A DNA stretch of 64,000 nucleotides, taken from Tubulanus polymorphus. Lineage: Eukaryota > Nemertea > Palaeonemertea > Tubulaniformes > Tubulanidae. Positions 12,356 through 23,468 of the stretch are shown piece by piece; position 1 is the first letter of the stretch, and every line of letters begins with the position of its first letter. The stretch spans positions 19,225,110-19,289,109 of the forward strand of contig NC_134030.1 of the NCBI RefSeq assembly GCF_964204645.1, read 5' to 3'. Made by a program: the position numbers and the translations under genes. The notes under the pieces are model-generated. The model did no database searches and had not been told where the DNA came from. It worked only from the letters and a program-made list of their open reading frames with translations.

Positions 12356-14045
12356 CTTCCAGTTCCTATAGAATATTCATAAATTTCGAAATCAGAATTC
12401 CTAGAACGCGAAGAGGCCTTCAATCAAAATAATATTTTTGATGCAGGAAATAGCATATGCTGATTTCAGTGATCATAGATCATTCACTACAGGAAAACAC
12501 AAATACCATTTTAAGTATTGTTTTATTCTCTTACCTGCTGAGACGAGCTTTCTAAGAAGTCCCCGCTACTAAAGTTCTGTGAGTGTTGTTTTGTATTCGA
12601 TTCTTCTTACCAATCAGCATGCGTGAAATTGCGAGGTATACACGTCGAAAGAACCCATATTCACAAATGACAAGTGCCCTCAAGCGGCACACGACCAGCC
12701 CGAGGGTTTTTCATGAATTGCAAATGATGCAATTTGTGGCTTGTTTGTTTGTCAAAATACACTCTCCACTCCATTGATATGATTACAACAGTACAATCGT
12801 ATTTTCAAGTCGCATTGACAGATAGCTCGCAGGAACAAATACCTCGGATTTGTCTTTTCCTTTGGTCTTATTGATTTGAATGCGGAATAGAATTGAAATG
12901 GATTTTACGTAAATTCGTCGAATGAAATAAAATTTAATCGGTTATGTTGTTTCATTTGTTCCATAGGGTAAAATTGAAATGGATTTGATATTTTTTCAGA
13001 ATAAAATTTGATTGAATGTGCTTATTAGCATATCAAGGTCATGCATGCGATTTGAGAAAAAGCTATTTTTCCGGATTTTGCATAATTGTCGATGACGTTA
13101 TCCATTGTGCAAATAAAAAATATTCTTCCCAAAAACAAATCAAATAGAAATTTCACAGGCATCGAGCTTGAAATAAAATTTTAAATCTTAAAATGAACCC
13201 CGAAATTAATAGAGTAGGCGACACCACAGGTTCACGTGAACACTTACTGATTCATGCGGCTAAGCCAATCATTGAGGAGACATCGCTTTCTAATTGGCTA
13301 TCTAAAACTGATATTTTTGTGTTCAGATTTTTGCGAAAAACCAACTGCAAATTTTAGAGGTCCTTTTTTAAAATTCACCTCCCTAGGAACTGGGAGAATG
13401 GATAATGCTTCAATGAATGATTTGTATGAATGATCTGTATGAATATATGCTCAGTGTTGCACAGTCAAAGGGCCTTTCCTCTGCCATTTATATTCGCTCC
13501 ACTTGTATAGTAATAGACTCGGCCTACGGCTGGCCTAATGATAAACGATTGTCCAGGTTGAATCTATGAGAGACTATTTTCAAGCGCTTAATCTAAAGAA
13601 ATAATTTAAATAAAAGGAAGGATGGTAGACATTTCTAGCTCCACTTTGATCATCATTTAATCCACTCTGCGTGATATTTATTCCATTTTCCATCTCATGC
13701 AGCATGTATTGAAAATACTATATCAACCGAGTAATTACACCTATTTGACTCATCTCCCTTATAAATCCAAATTTAAAAACCCTTGAACCATTTGTTTATT
13801 AAACAACAACAAAAACAACGACAAACAAGCAAAGGCAAAAATAAATGTCTCGAACATCGTTGTCAAATATGCTTTATTTTCATGTTCAATACCATAATAA
13901 TATAACATTCATTGATTATATTAAATGTCATCTCATGAATTTAGACTAATTCATATTAGACGCACCTGAGTGCATCTCATTTCAAACAACAAGAAAACAT
14001 GGCACCAAATTGTAAATTGTAGATTTCGCTTAGGAGGCCTTTCAT
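12356..14045. other. Intergenic with one interspersed repeat
   Basis: Apart from the repeat at 13005-13565, I see only AT-rich spacer. Short frames at 12583-12777 have no domain or splice context. Confidence 0.35.
13005..13565. repeat. Interspersed repeat, shares segments with 45690-46050
   Basis: Blocks such as ataaaatttgattga, catatcaaggtcat, gggagaatggataatgct and gaatgatttgtatgaat recur in reverse orientation at 45.7-46.05 kb. A terminal piece (cgttatcgctgctttgcagct) also appears at 23128-23150. Unclassified, non-coding, moderately diverged family. Confidence 0.5.
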
Positions 14046-15035
14046 TTACAGCTGGTATCGCTGTCGTAGTTTTGCGATGCTAGTTTTGACTTCATTTCGA
14101 AAATTCGCGCTGCTCAGAAATATGCAGGCGTTCATCCAGTGGTTCGCGTTCATTAAAGCGGTACCTATGCTGTAACTAAATGCTAGAAACAGTGTGTAAT
14201 ACTCATATTCGCAGTGAACATAGTAAAAGTTGGCAGTTTTACGAATAGAACCATACTCTAAAAATAGAATTGTAACCACTGCGAATAGAACTGAAAGAAC
14301 CACGAATGCAACGGATGTTGAAATTACTAGTACTGTTATTTTCTTCGCTGTACCTTGTTTTTTGGCATCATTCACCCGAGAAGTGTCCATTTTAGCAGAA
14401 CCTCTTACACCAACTATTATTAAAACATTAGCCACCATTAGAATCAAAAACGGTATAAATAGTGACATAACGTTGTTGAAATGAAATAAGGCCGTATAGG
14501 CAACATCGTTATCGATCATGCAAGTTGTCCATGTGCCAAAAAGGTCTTTATCAATATGAAAAGCGGCCCATATAAGATGTAACAGCAAACAAGTAGTAAT
14601 CGCTATCGCCTTCTTGGCCCTGGTAACCGTACACAGTGTGGCAGCTTGGAGAGGTCTACGAACAGCTACGGCGCGATCCACGGTCATCAATACAATAATC
14701 CATATAGCTACCTGTTTTGGACCATCTAAATGAAAAGCCTTTACGATACACATGGATCTGTTAAATTTCACTCGATAGAGATCCATCAGATAAGGGACTT
14801 GAATGCCTACAATCGCGTACAAGTCTGCTATTCCTAAAGCTAACATGTAGAAATGGCATGAACTGTAGGACGCTTTTCTGTACGTTCCCAGAACTATAAT
14901 GACTAAGCCAATAACGCTCAGGACAGGGTAAGCCCAGGCCGAGAAGGCAACTATATTGGTGGTGATTGGTGTAATCCAACTCCATTTCTCGACCCAACAC
15001 ATGGCGCTTTCATTTGCATTTCCGAAATAGCCCAT
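14046..15035 (-). CDS. Rhodopsin-like GPCR, family B (329 aa)
   Basis: Intact receptor nearly identical to the gene at 20750-21736. I start it at the ATG at 15035 (MGYFGNANESAMCWVEKW) because this matches the start of its paralogue and lies 11 bases after the acceptor aatccttgcag. An upstream in-frame ATG at 15104 would sit inside the presumed intron. Landmarks: sequon N8, N-terminal Cys, SSCHFYMLALGIADL, SMCIVKAF, VDRAVAVRRPLQAATLCTV, WTTCMIDN, KKQGTAKKITVLVIS, YVHCEYEYY, and NHWMNACIFL in place of NPxxY. The coding region is uninterrupted, so it is probably functional. Recent duplication or gene conversion with the 20750 gene is likely. Confidence 0.9.
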   Translation of the reverse strand: MGYFGNANESAMCWVEKWSWITPITTNIVAFSAWAYPVLSVIGLVIIVLGTYRKASYSSCHFYMLALGIADLYAIVGIQVPYLMDLYRVKFNRSMCIVKAFHLDGPKQVAIWIIVLMTVDRAVAVRRPLQAATLCTVTRAKKAIAITTCLLLHLIWAAFHIDKDLFGTWTTCMIDNDVAYTALFHFNNVMSLFIPFLILMVANVLIIVGVRGSAKMDTSRVNDAKKQGTAKKITVLVISTSVAFVVLSVLFAVVTILFLEYGSIRKTANFYYVHCEYEYYTLFLAFSYSIGTALMNANHWMNACIFLSSANFRNEVKTSIAKLRQRYQL

Positions 15036-16090
15036 CGCCTTTTTCCCTGCAAGGATTAAACATGTACATGATAACAATTTTTCGAACAAAACACAGTGGT
15101 CCATTCGATTTTCAGATACCGGTATGTCCCAGCGGATTCAGTAGAACAGTTTGAGCATTTTGATTCCTTCCATGCATAAACAAGCACTATGAACGAGTAA
15201 ACCGTGCTTACCTTTTAAAAATAATTATTTTCTTCTTCAAATATTCGATCGAATGGATACACCGGATATTAGTGTCTAGGTATTTCTAGACGATGACGAG
15301 ATGGTATAACGCAGTGGTAGTTTTGAGGATCAACAACCAACAAAAATATCAGGGACGTAAATTTGATAATCGTCCAATCAACTGCTTCATTTTGGCGACA
15401 TTGTCAATCCTAAAATAGCGACTTACAGTTTGAAATGAGTAGGGTGGTATTAGGTTTAAGGGCGTGGGTTTCTAGGAACGTCGTGTAAATCATTCAATTA
15501 ACTGTGCATCCAAAGGCAAAAGATGTTTTTGTATTATTGTTTTCTTATTGTTCCATTCGTCGATGGGTAAAGTCTGAATCCATTCTTTGATCATCTTGCC
15601 CACACCCTAACACGCCCTTATAACCAGTTTCTTATCATACAACATGACTACCGTATTCCTTCTAAATATAGGGCTTCTTATTGTTCCATTCGTCGATGGG
15701 TTTGTTGGTAGCTATGATGGCCTTCAGGGCATTTGGATCGCCTCCAAAGTGTTCTTACGGTTAGAGAGAAAAGCACTGAAAAACATCACTTAAAAATGCT
15801 GAGGAAAACCACACATGAAAACTTGCAAAAATATGCTAAAGATTATATGTTTTGACAAACCTTCCAAGATCTTTGATTCTACCTAAAAAGAAACTTTTGT
15901 TTAAACATCATATCATCAAAAGACCATAGTAAGTAGGGAGACACATAGAGGTAAAGATATTCTATTAGCGATGTGGAATTCAACATTTTATTCATCATTA
16001 TTATAATATCAAAACTGCTGTGTTTTTGTGCATGATTCAATACATATAAGCATGAAAGTACTTTTCGATCATCAAAACAAATCGGAAAAT
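15036..16090. other. Intergenic, no supported gene
   Basis: AT-rich spacer. It contains a direct repeat of about 30 bases (ttcttattgttccattcgtc) at about 15540 and 15674. Confidence 0.35.
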
Positions 16091-17117
16091 TCAGCCAGAT
16101 TTGAAATAATCTTTGAACATTGCTGCGGCTCCTAGTTTCACATTTCTTCGGAAATTCTTATTGCAAATGAATATGCACGCGTTGACAACATGATTAGCAT
16201 TAAGGAATATAGCGTAACCATTGACAACATGATTAGCATTAAGGAATATAGCGTAACCACCAATCAATAGAAATGTACCGTAAACTTCATACTCGCAATT
16301 GAAATAGTAATGCTGAAACGTATTTTACTGCAGTTCCATATTCTAACAGTAGAACATTAGTAAAATCTATCATATACGAAAAACCAAAAACGCAACAGAC
16401 GTTGAAACTATTAAAACAGTGATCTTTGTAGCCGTACCTTTTTTCTTGCTTCCAGTCGCTTTTTGACTCGTATCGAGGTCAACAGACGCTCAAGATTATA
16501 ACACCATTTGCTATTGCAATAACAATGAAAAAGGTAAATACAACGCTAGAACATTATTCACGTGGTAATACACACCGAATAGATACGTATCAACAATCAA
16601 ACAGTTTGTCCACGTTTGGTTTTGACGTCCTTCGTGCAAAGCGGCCCATACTGTACGGTATGGTTAATAACCAGAACACAACTTGTAACGGCAATCGCCT
16701 TCTTAGCCCTGGCTACAGTACAAAGTGCGGCTGCTCGGAGAGGTTTAGAAACTGCTATTGCCCGATCAACGGTCATCATAACCAAGATCCAGATGGCCAC
16801 CTGCTTCGGACAATCGAAATTGAAAGCCTTTAAGATACACATCGCTCTGCTGAACTGAACATAAAATGTATCCATCAGATAGGGCACTTCGATCGCGACG
16901 ATCGCGTATATATCGGCCGCTCTTAAAGCAAGCATGCAGAAATGGCACGAACTGTAGGAATGTTCCTTGTATGTTCCGAAAACGATTAAGACTAATCCAG
17001 TTAAACCCATGATCGGAAAGACATAGGCAGAGACCTTTTAAAGTTCACTGTGATAGGGGTGGTCCAGTCATAATTATCAAGCCAACAGCCTTTAGATGAG
17101 ATTTTTCCCGAAGCCAT
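16091..17117 (-). pseudogene. Family B GPCR pseudogene, several frameshifts
   Basis: Full-length relic of a family B receptor. It begins with an ATG at 17117 (MASGKISSKGCWLDNYDW) and then breaks frame near 17030, just before VSAYVFP. A long intact block follows (TYKEHSYSSCHFCMLALRAADIYAI through VDRAIAVSKPLRAAALCTVARAKKAIA). Frame is lost again near 16655 and repeatedly downstream through TM5-TM7, where KKKGTATKITVLIVSTSVAF and CNKNFRRNV are still readable. It ends at a TGA at 16091. It also has a perfect 39-bp tandem duplication (16182-16220 and 16221-16259) in the TM7 region. The order and orientation match the intact minus-strand neighbours at 14046 and 20750. Confidence 0.85.
16182..16259. 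repeat. 39-bp perfect tandem duplication inside pseudogene
   Basis: Two identical 39-base units beginning ttgacaacatgattagcat. The length is a multiple of three, so it would insert 13 residues including a second NHVVN-type TM7 segment. Confidence 0.9.
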
Positions 17118-17868
17118 ACTAATTTCTCTGTAACAACATCCAGTTTCGTGATGACATTCAACTAACAAATGCACCATGCATCATTAAGCATAATTTGATG
17201 TTTTTTTGTTCAACCTACCTTTTATTTTAGAGCAATGTCCGTTTCAAACGTGTTTTTTTTTTAATCGTTGACGGTGAGAATCAGCGGCAGAAAAGGACGA
17301 AAAGAAAACTGTAAGATCTGTTAGACTTGTTGATGTAAACCTACAACCAAACCAATCGCAGACGATAGGAATCCTTTTGTTGTTTGTGTCTTTCGGCAAG
17401 TTGGGCGTGGACCATGAATTATGACATTATGTTAAACTACATACCGGTACAAAAAGACTGTGTCGTCACTAGTGTGCCTGCGGCTCATTTACATATATAT
17501 GTTTTAATTCTCGTACTACTCTCTGATTGGTGGAAGGATAGACTGATGTACACACTGTTACACACTCACATATGATTCTCCTCGGGAGTCTTTAAATTCT
17601 CAACATCCCGGGATCTTTTATATCAAACGTAAAAATCCAAACGAAAAAGGTACGTAACTTGAATAAATGTTTGGCTTTACTGGAACAAGTATACTCTCCA
17701 ATTATAAGTCTGACCGTTTGGTTCTATTGATCAAGTGGTACACACCTCTTAGATATCTTTGTTTCTAACTTGATTTTGAATAAGCATTGGGTTTGGCAAT
17801 GGGTCAGTTCTTGCAAAACATCGGGCATAATAGAATAAGACAAGATATTTTTTATCTTAGGAAAAAGA
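17118..17868. other. Spacer between oppositely transcribed receptor copies
   Basis: Head-to-head interval between the pseudogene (minus) and the gene at 17869 (plus); any upstream exon or promoter of both should lie here. The only clear signal is the acceptor tttatcttag ending at 17860. Confidence 0.35.
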
Positions 17869-18855
17869 ATGGTTTATACAAATATTTCTGAGAGTGAAAT
17901 GTGTTGGACGAAGATTTATGGGTGGACGATGCCGATTACGATCAACCTCAACAAAGTTTCTGCATATGTGTTCCCTTTGTTAAGTCTAATCGGTTTGATA
18001 ATTATCGTATTAGGAACTTATAAGAAATCGTCGTATAGTTCTGGCCATCTGTACATGTTAGCTTTAGGAATGGCGGATTTATACGCGATATTCAGTGTCG
18101 AGGTGCCGTTTCTGATGGATGTAGCTCACGTGAAATTCAGCAGATCCATGTGTATAGTGAAAGCTTTCCACACAAATTGCCCGAAACAAATCTCGATCTG
18201 GATTCTGGTCATGATGACGATCGACCGCGCGGTTGCGGTTACTAAGCCTCTAAAGGCTGCCGCATTGTGTACTGTACCCAGGGCTAAAAAAGCTATAGGC
18301 ATTGTAAGTGTGTTTCTGTTCATCGTAAATGTAGTTGGAGCAGCTTTTCACAGAGATATAGATCTAAGTGGTAAATGGACTTCGTGTGTCATTGAGAATC
18401 TGATTGGGTCGGCAGTGTATTCTACTCTCAACAACACCCTGGCATTATTTCTGCCATTTATCGTTGTTGCAGTAGCGAACAGTTTCATAATTGTTGGTGT
18501 GAGAAGGTCTGCAAACATGGATACAACTCAGCAGGACACTAGAAAATTAACTACAGCTAGAAGGATCACAGTTTTGGTAATTTCAACCTCAGTGACATTT
18601 TTAGGTTTCTCATTTATTGCGGCACTCACCGGAATTTTAGAATATGAGCATGGCTCGGAAACATACTTGTATTATATGAATCATTGTGGTGAACATTTGA
18701 CCTACGGAACATTTGTAATAATTGGAAATTCAGTTGGCCTTGTTTTCTATCAGGCAAACCATGTTATTAATGCTTATATATTTTTGTGGAGTCATAATTT
18801 TAGAAATGATATCAAAGACGGAACTAAAGTATTTATCAATAAGTTTAAATGTTGA
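17869..18855 (+). CDS. Rhodopsin-like GPCR, family B (328 aa)
   Basis: Intact single-exon receptor, very similar along its length to the minus-strand gene at 54057-55037 some 35 kb away. Seven hydrophobic segments lie at about 33-52, 61-84, 106-127, 141-160, 184-210, 232-256 and 279-305. Landmarks: sequon N5, Cys12, TM2 Asp70, Cys95 (SRSMCIVKAF), Asp119-Arg120 (MTIDRAVAVTKPLKA), Cys173 (WTSCVIEN), Cys273 (NHCGEH) and NAYIF at 301-305 instead of NPxxY. Cys95-Cys173 is the usual class A disulfide; Cys12-Cys273 is a plausible second one. The ATG is 8 bases after a strong acceptor at 17860. It is the only intact family B copy on the plus strand. Confidence 0.92.
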   Translation: MVYTNISESEMCWTKIYGWTMPITINLNKVSAYVFPLLSLIGLIIIVLGTYKKSSYSSGHLYMLALGMADLYAIFSVEVPFLMDVAHVKFSRSMCIVKAFHTNCPKQISIWILVMMTIDRAVAVTKPLKAAALCTVPRAKKAIGIVSVFLFIVNVVGAAFHRDIDLSGKWTSCVIENLIGSAVYSTLNNTLALFLPFIVVAVANSFIIVGVRRSANMDTTQQDTRKLTTARRITVLVISTSVTFLGFSFIAALTGILEYEHGSETYLYYMNHCGEHLTYGTFVIIGNSVGLVFYQANHVINAYIFLWSHNFRNDIKDGTKVFINKFKC

Positions 18856-19984
18856 AATGAAAACGGCTCGCTGTCCATTACATCACCACCTCTATAAATC
18901 TTCATATGGCATCACCAGAGGGAATAAAGTAACCTGAATGCATAGCACCTAAATCCTAATTGATCCGATTTTTTAACTCCATACCTTCCACATCGTCAAC
19001 TACGTACACTCACGTTTGGCTTAAAGTCAATGCTCTTTAAAGCAATTCTTGGAAGGAATATTGGCTCTAAATCTCTTAGCTTACCAATTCCTGCTTTTAA
19101 AGGATTTTATTGTCAAAATGCATTCGAGATAACGAGTGCCTATGGCTAAAGACGTTTGGTTAAAGAGGTACCTTTCAAGAGAACTTAAAAACGGAACTTA
19201 TTTTAAAAGTTGGAGTGACTGATATGTTTTATATTACATTTATAATCTCATTGCTTATTCTGTTTTATGTAAATTATCATTATTATCATTATTATCATCA
19301 TTTTCATCACCACCACCACCAACCATCACCAATCATCATCAATCATCATCATCATCATCATCATCATCATAATTATTATTATTATTAATGATAAAAACAG
19401 TTGCTGATTTTTATTTCGAAAAGAACTTGGTGTTGACATTGTTAAAATTGTGGTAAAAAGGACGCTTGGGAGTTAGCATTCAGTTAGAATTATTAAATAA
19501 AGGACCCCGGATCCAGTAGAATCAACTGACTACATTTTAGTTTTGAGCAAAAAATCGATTTGTTCTTGGATTTACAATAACGTATGAATAGCTGATAAAG
19601 ACGAAATCATGTTGTAGTGTGTATTAATGCTCAAATTTTATGATATATGTACATGGTAATCGGTTTTCAAACGAGTCACAGTTACGCGGTAGAACTGATA
19701 TGACTGACTTGATATGATTATGATGTCAGTGGGAAAAGCTCTCCTAGAGCTACTTCCAAGTGATGCTCTTCTGAAGTGCTTTCCCTGTGATATCATGAAA
19801 CATGTCAAGCATCGAGTAGTAGAATGGGAAAATGCATTGAAATTTCTCCCAGCACTTCCAAAAGGCTAAGCGCTGATGGATGAAATTTGCCATATCAATT
19901 CCAACGAAAACTGGCGGTGGGGGAGTGGTGCCCCGACAAGACCCACCCTTTTGCTATGTCCATTACCCTGGTTATGTTTCAGAA
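18856..19984. other. Intergenic with (ATC/ATT) microsatellite
   Basis: No gene seen. A compound ATC/ATT/CACC simple repeat runs from about 19264 to 19390. Confidence 0.45.
19264..19390. repeat. Compound trinucleotide microsatellite
   Basis: Uninterrupted runs of tca/atc and att triplets, with a short caccacc core; purely simple sequence. Confidence 0.9.
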
Positions 19985-20205
19985 AACTACAAAATGAAAA
20001 CGTACAACAGGAATGCTTGTAACAGTTTCACTCGCATTAGCAGTGTTCATACTTCCATCTGCTATTACCCCTTTCTAACTATCACACCGCGACAGAGAGA
20101 CTTTCTTTGTGACATGTCCACACAATTCCATGTTTGTATCAATGTGGTAAATTTGTACATATAAATTTTACTGGGCAGGGAAGTTCGTTAATATTGATGT
20201 GTAAG
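19985..20205 (+). pseudogene. Family A GPCR remnant (loop 3 to TM7)
   Basis: Decayed 3' part of a family A receptor. Readable pieces are an aaaacgtac block coding the loop-3 basic stretch, a GMLVTVSLA-like TM6 start after frame correction, TPRQRDFLCDMSTQFHVCINVVNLYI with a stop inside TM7, and then LLGREV. The order matches 24480-24690 of the intact gene at 23793. The upstream two thirds were not found. Confidence 0.75.
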
Positions 20206-20749
20206 GATCCGTTAAAATAAATCTAAGAAGCAGAAGATATGTTGCCAGTTATCCAGAATTGCACACTCGCGACTCCCTGTGGCTGTGCCTCCACAAATAG
20301 CCACTTTCCATGGACGATCGCTTATATAACAGGAGCTAACCTAATAGTTCTACCAGAAGTTGACAATGAAAGCAATAAAAAGCCCCATAATGGTAATTTT
20401 TTCTTTCAATGTCTCGGCAAATTTGAACTCATATGCTATAATGTTGAACTCATATGCTATAATGTTTCGAGTTGTGTTTTGGAGGTTTAACACGTATTTG
20501 AACGTTCAAGTATGGATCACTTTCGAAAGGAGGAGATTGTAGACGAACCATTTGGACCAACGACATCGAAAAATATTGAAATAACACCTATGGCTGAAGA
20601 AATGTTTTGAACATGGTGAATTTTATTTTTTCCTTCAAAGAAAGATTAAATTTAGTGAATATATTTCCATGTAAAGTAATTTCTGCTCGATTAAAATACA
20701 TCATATTTCAATGAGACCAGTTAAGTAATTGATATTCTATGTTCACAAT
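20206..20749. other. Intergenic, small tandem duplication
   Basis: No gene. A 21-bp unit (ttgaactcatatgctataat plus g) is present twice in tandem at about 20424-20465. Confidence 0.4.
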
Positions 20750-21736
20750 TCAAACCCCACGTAGTCTTTCGATGCTAGTTCTGACTTCGTTACGAAAGTT
20801 TGCACTGCTCAGAAATATGCAGGCGTTCACCCAGTGGTTCGCGTTCATTAGAGCAATACCTACGCAGTACCCAAACATGAGAAACAGTGTGTAATATTCA
20901 TATTCACAGTGAACATAGTAGAAGTCGGCAGTTTCACGAATTGACCCATACTCTAAAAATAAAATTGTTACCACGGCGAAAAGAATCGAAAGAACCACGA
21001 ATGCCACGGATGTTGAAATTACTAATATTGTTATTTTCTTTGCTGTGACTTGTTTTTTGGTATCATTGACTCGAGTTTTCTCCATGTTAGCAGAACCTCT
21101 CACGCCCACTATTATCATAGCATTTGCCACAGCAAGAATCAAAATTGGTATAAATAGTGACATAGCGTTGTTGAAATGGAAAAAGGCAGTATAGGCGACA
21201 TCGTTATCGATCATGCATGTTGTCCATGTGCCAAAAAGGTCTTTATCAATATGAAAAGCGGCCCATATAAGATGGACGAGTAACAGCAAACAAGTAGTAG
21301 TCGCTATCGCCTTCTTGGCCCTGGTAACAGTACACAGTGTGGTAGCGTGGAGAGGCCTATGAACGGCTACAGTGCGGTCAATTGTCATCAGGACCAGAAT
21401 CCATATAGCTACCTGTTTCGGGCCATCTAGATGGAAAGCCTTGACGATACACATGGCTCTGTTGGATTTTACTCGGTAGAGATCCATCAGGTAAGGCACT
21501 TCGATACCCACAATCGCGTACAAGTCTGCCATTCCTAATGCCAACATGTAGAAATGGCAGGAACTGTAGGACGATTTTCTGTAAGTTCCCAGGACTATGA
21601 CGACAAGACCAATAAGACTCAGACCTGGGTAAGTCCACGCAGATGTAGCAACTATATATGTGGTTATCGGTGTTGTCCAGCTCCATCTTTCGACCCAACA
21701 CATAGTACTTTCATTTGCATTGCCGTAATAACCCAT
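20750..21736 (-). CDS. Rhodopsin-like GPCR, family B (328 aa)
   Basis: Intact intronless receptor, the close twin of 14046-15035; the two differ by scattered substitutions and mainly at the C-terminus (here IERLRGV). Landmarks: sequon N8 with MCWVERW, SSCHFYMLALGMADL, AMCIVKAF, IDRTVAVHRPLHATTLCTV, WTTCMIDN, KKQVTAKKITILVIS, YVHCEYEYY and NHWVNACIFL. The ATG lies 12 bases after the acceptor aattcttgtag. A second, out-of-frame ATG (ATGAAAGATGGG) lies 7 bases upstream, inside the leader, and could reduce initiation here. It is separated from its twin by the pseudogene and the plus-strand gene at 17869. Confidence 0.9.
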   Translation of the reverse strand: MGYYGNANESTMCWVERWSWTTPITTYIVATSAWTYPGLSLIGLVVIVLGTYRKSSYSSCHFYMLALGMADLYAIVGIEVPYLMDLYRVKSNRAMCIVKAFHLDGPKQVAIWILVLMTIDRTVAVHRPLHATTLCTVTRAKKAIATTTCLLLLVHLIWAAFHIDKDLFGTWTTCMIDNDVAYTAFFHFNNAMSLFIPILILAVANAMIIVGVRGSANMEKTRVNDTKKQVTAKKITILVISTSVAFVVLSILFAVVTILFLEYGSIRETADFYYVHCEYEYYTLFLMFGYCVGIALMNANHWVNACIFLSSANFRNEVRTSIERLRGV

Positions 21737-23348
21737 CTTTCATTTTTTCCTACAAGAATTAAAGATTCCCGTGTACGCTACCAAATTAATGTGTAAAAAG
21801 GTCTAGACCCATCGCTGCTAACTTTATAAGTTGACCCAGCCCTATATTCCCTACATATTACTTCTTACAAATGCTAAAAGTAACCGACCTGTCAGTTACA
21901 GGAATGAACTAATTACAAATTCTACTCCAGTCTATTAAAGACCTGACTTATCAGGTAACACATGAAGTCATTTCCGTTCGATTCGTTCTTTAAATCTCGG
22001 CTTCGTTAGCTAAGGGTATTTCGTATTTACCTTTCACAAACTGCAGAAAAACTAAAATTAGTTTTAAAAAATGCTTACCTTGGCATACAGAATCTTCCTT
22101 CACTATAACAACTAATGCGCTCTTGGTTTAAAAAGCACATCGCAAATACTAATCGGTGTCAAACCTTTGATGAGATGCGAAGACTCCTTTTTAGTATGAT
22201 TATGGTATCAACCAATCAACACTCGTCGCATAGTTCGCCATCCACTCAACTTACATCGTTTAATAATTATTTGACGTTATGCAAGGCATGTCGTTGCTTT
22301 GCACATTTCTGAGGTATGATATTCTCATTCAACTTGAAAGTAGGTCTAATTATCATTCCGTCCACACCCAATTGCTACCGTAAGCTATTATTCTTCTCTT
22401 ACGATAGTATTACCTTTGTATTATGTAGGGTTTCTCAGTGTTTTATTCGTCGCTGGTTTCGCTAGTCTTCGGGGTGTTCTATTGTCTTTGTATGGAAGAC
22501 TGTGCCTAACTGCATGATGCATTAGTCTGAATCGTCAATTTGAAAAAAATACGTTATATTATTTACCAAAATGTTTTACCATTTAGACACCGAGAACGGT
22601 TCTTTGCCCTGTGTTTTGTTGTAGTGCTCTAGGCGAATAAATCAAGGACCTAAACGCTGTGCGATGGTCAACTTTGAAACGTCCTGCACGATTTTCTCTT
22701 TCCTGAATTATGATTATAACCCACTACGTACGTACGAATTTAATTAAAAGATTTAAAACTTAATCTAAAATCTAATGGCACACCTTTTGAGCTAGCTCTA
22801 GAATTAGTAATAATTCTCGTGAAAAATTGATTTTGGTTTGAAAAGTTGCTTACATACCTACCTTGCTTTGTGACAATATTCTTAATCACACCGAGCGAGA
22901 TTTGTGTTGTGAAATCTTCTGCGCTCAAGCTGATCAGGTGAAAAATTCCGTCATCATTTTTCTTTTCCTGCAATATATTCAAAATAAGACAAAATAAGTT
23001 GTAATTCATGGGTCTATGAAAAGAGCCTACTACCAATCATGCATCGTAAAAAGATTCATTTTCATAATGCTCCTTGTTCCATAACATTCCTAGTGCGACA
23101 CTTAAACCAGCAAGGCAGAAACCCGTTATCGCTGCTTTGCAGCTATATTTATTATCATTGTTTTTTCACACTGTATCTTCCTGAAATTAAGTAAACTACT
23201 GTAACTACTGTAACCTACTTCCATTTTGGTGATACCGTAACGTATCATAAGTATTAAGGTGCATTGACAATTAAACAATGCATACAATACAAACACTGCA
23301 CATAATATGAATGAGAACTTCTTTATTTTGTCATTGAAAGGCTCTTAA
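21737..23348. other. Intergenic, no supported gene
   Basis: Apart from the orphan exon-like frame at 22862-22967 and a short end of the interspersed repeat family at about 23100-23150, I see nothing here. Confidence 0.35.
22862..22967 (-). CDS. Orphan exon-like frame, unknown product
   Basis: An open segment of 106 bases between a good acceptor (atattgcag) and a good donor (CAAG|gtaggt). It reads EKKNDDGIFHLISLSAED followed by FTTQISLGVIKNIVTKQ. I find no partner exon within a few hundred bases that continues in phase and recognise no domain. It may be a fragment of a degraded gene or a chance frame. Confidence 0.25.
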
Positions 23349-23468
23349 GGTTCTTAGAGGTTTAAAAAATATTTCCTTAGCTCCGAAAACTTCACGAACA
23401 AAACGTACAACAATAATACTTGTAACTGTATCACTGGCATTCACTAGTTTTTGCCGATTCCCATGAAC
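23349..23468 (+). pseudogene. Family A GPCR remnant (loop 3 and start of TM6)
   Basis: About 110 bases closely matching the intact gene 1.1 kb downstream (compare 24455-24560): ggtttaaaaaatatttcctta and acaaaacgtacaacaataa read as GLKNISLAPKTSRTKRTTII, then LVTVSLAF, after which the match stops. This is a relic of a tandem copy immediately upstream of 23793. Confidence 0.7.

Noticed and set aside
15036-15104. Upstream in-frame start for the 14046 receptor
   Set aside because: A good acceptor lies between the two ATGs, and the close paralogue starts at the downstream Met.
16525-16858. Plus-strand frames opposite the receptor pseudogene
   Set aside because: Antisense shadows of conserved receptor coding sequence; the same shadows appear opposite the intact receptors.
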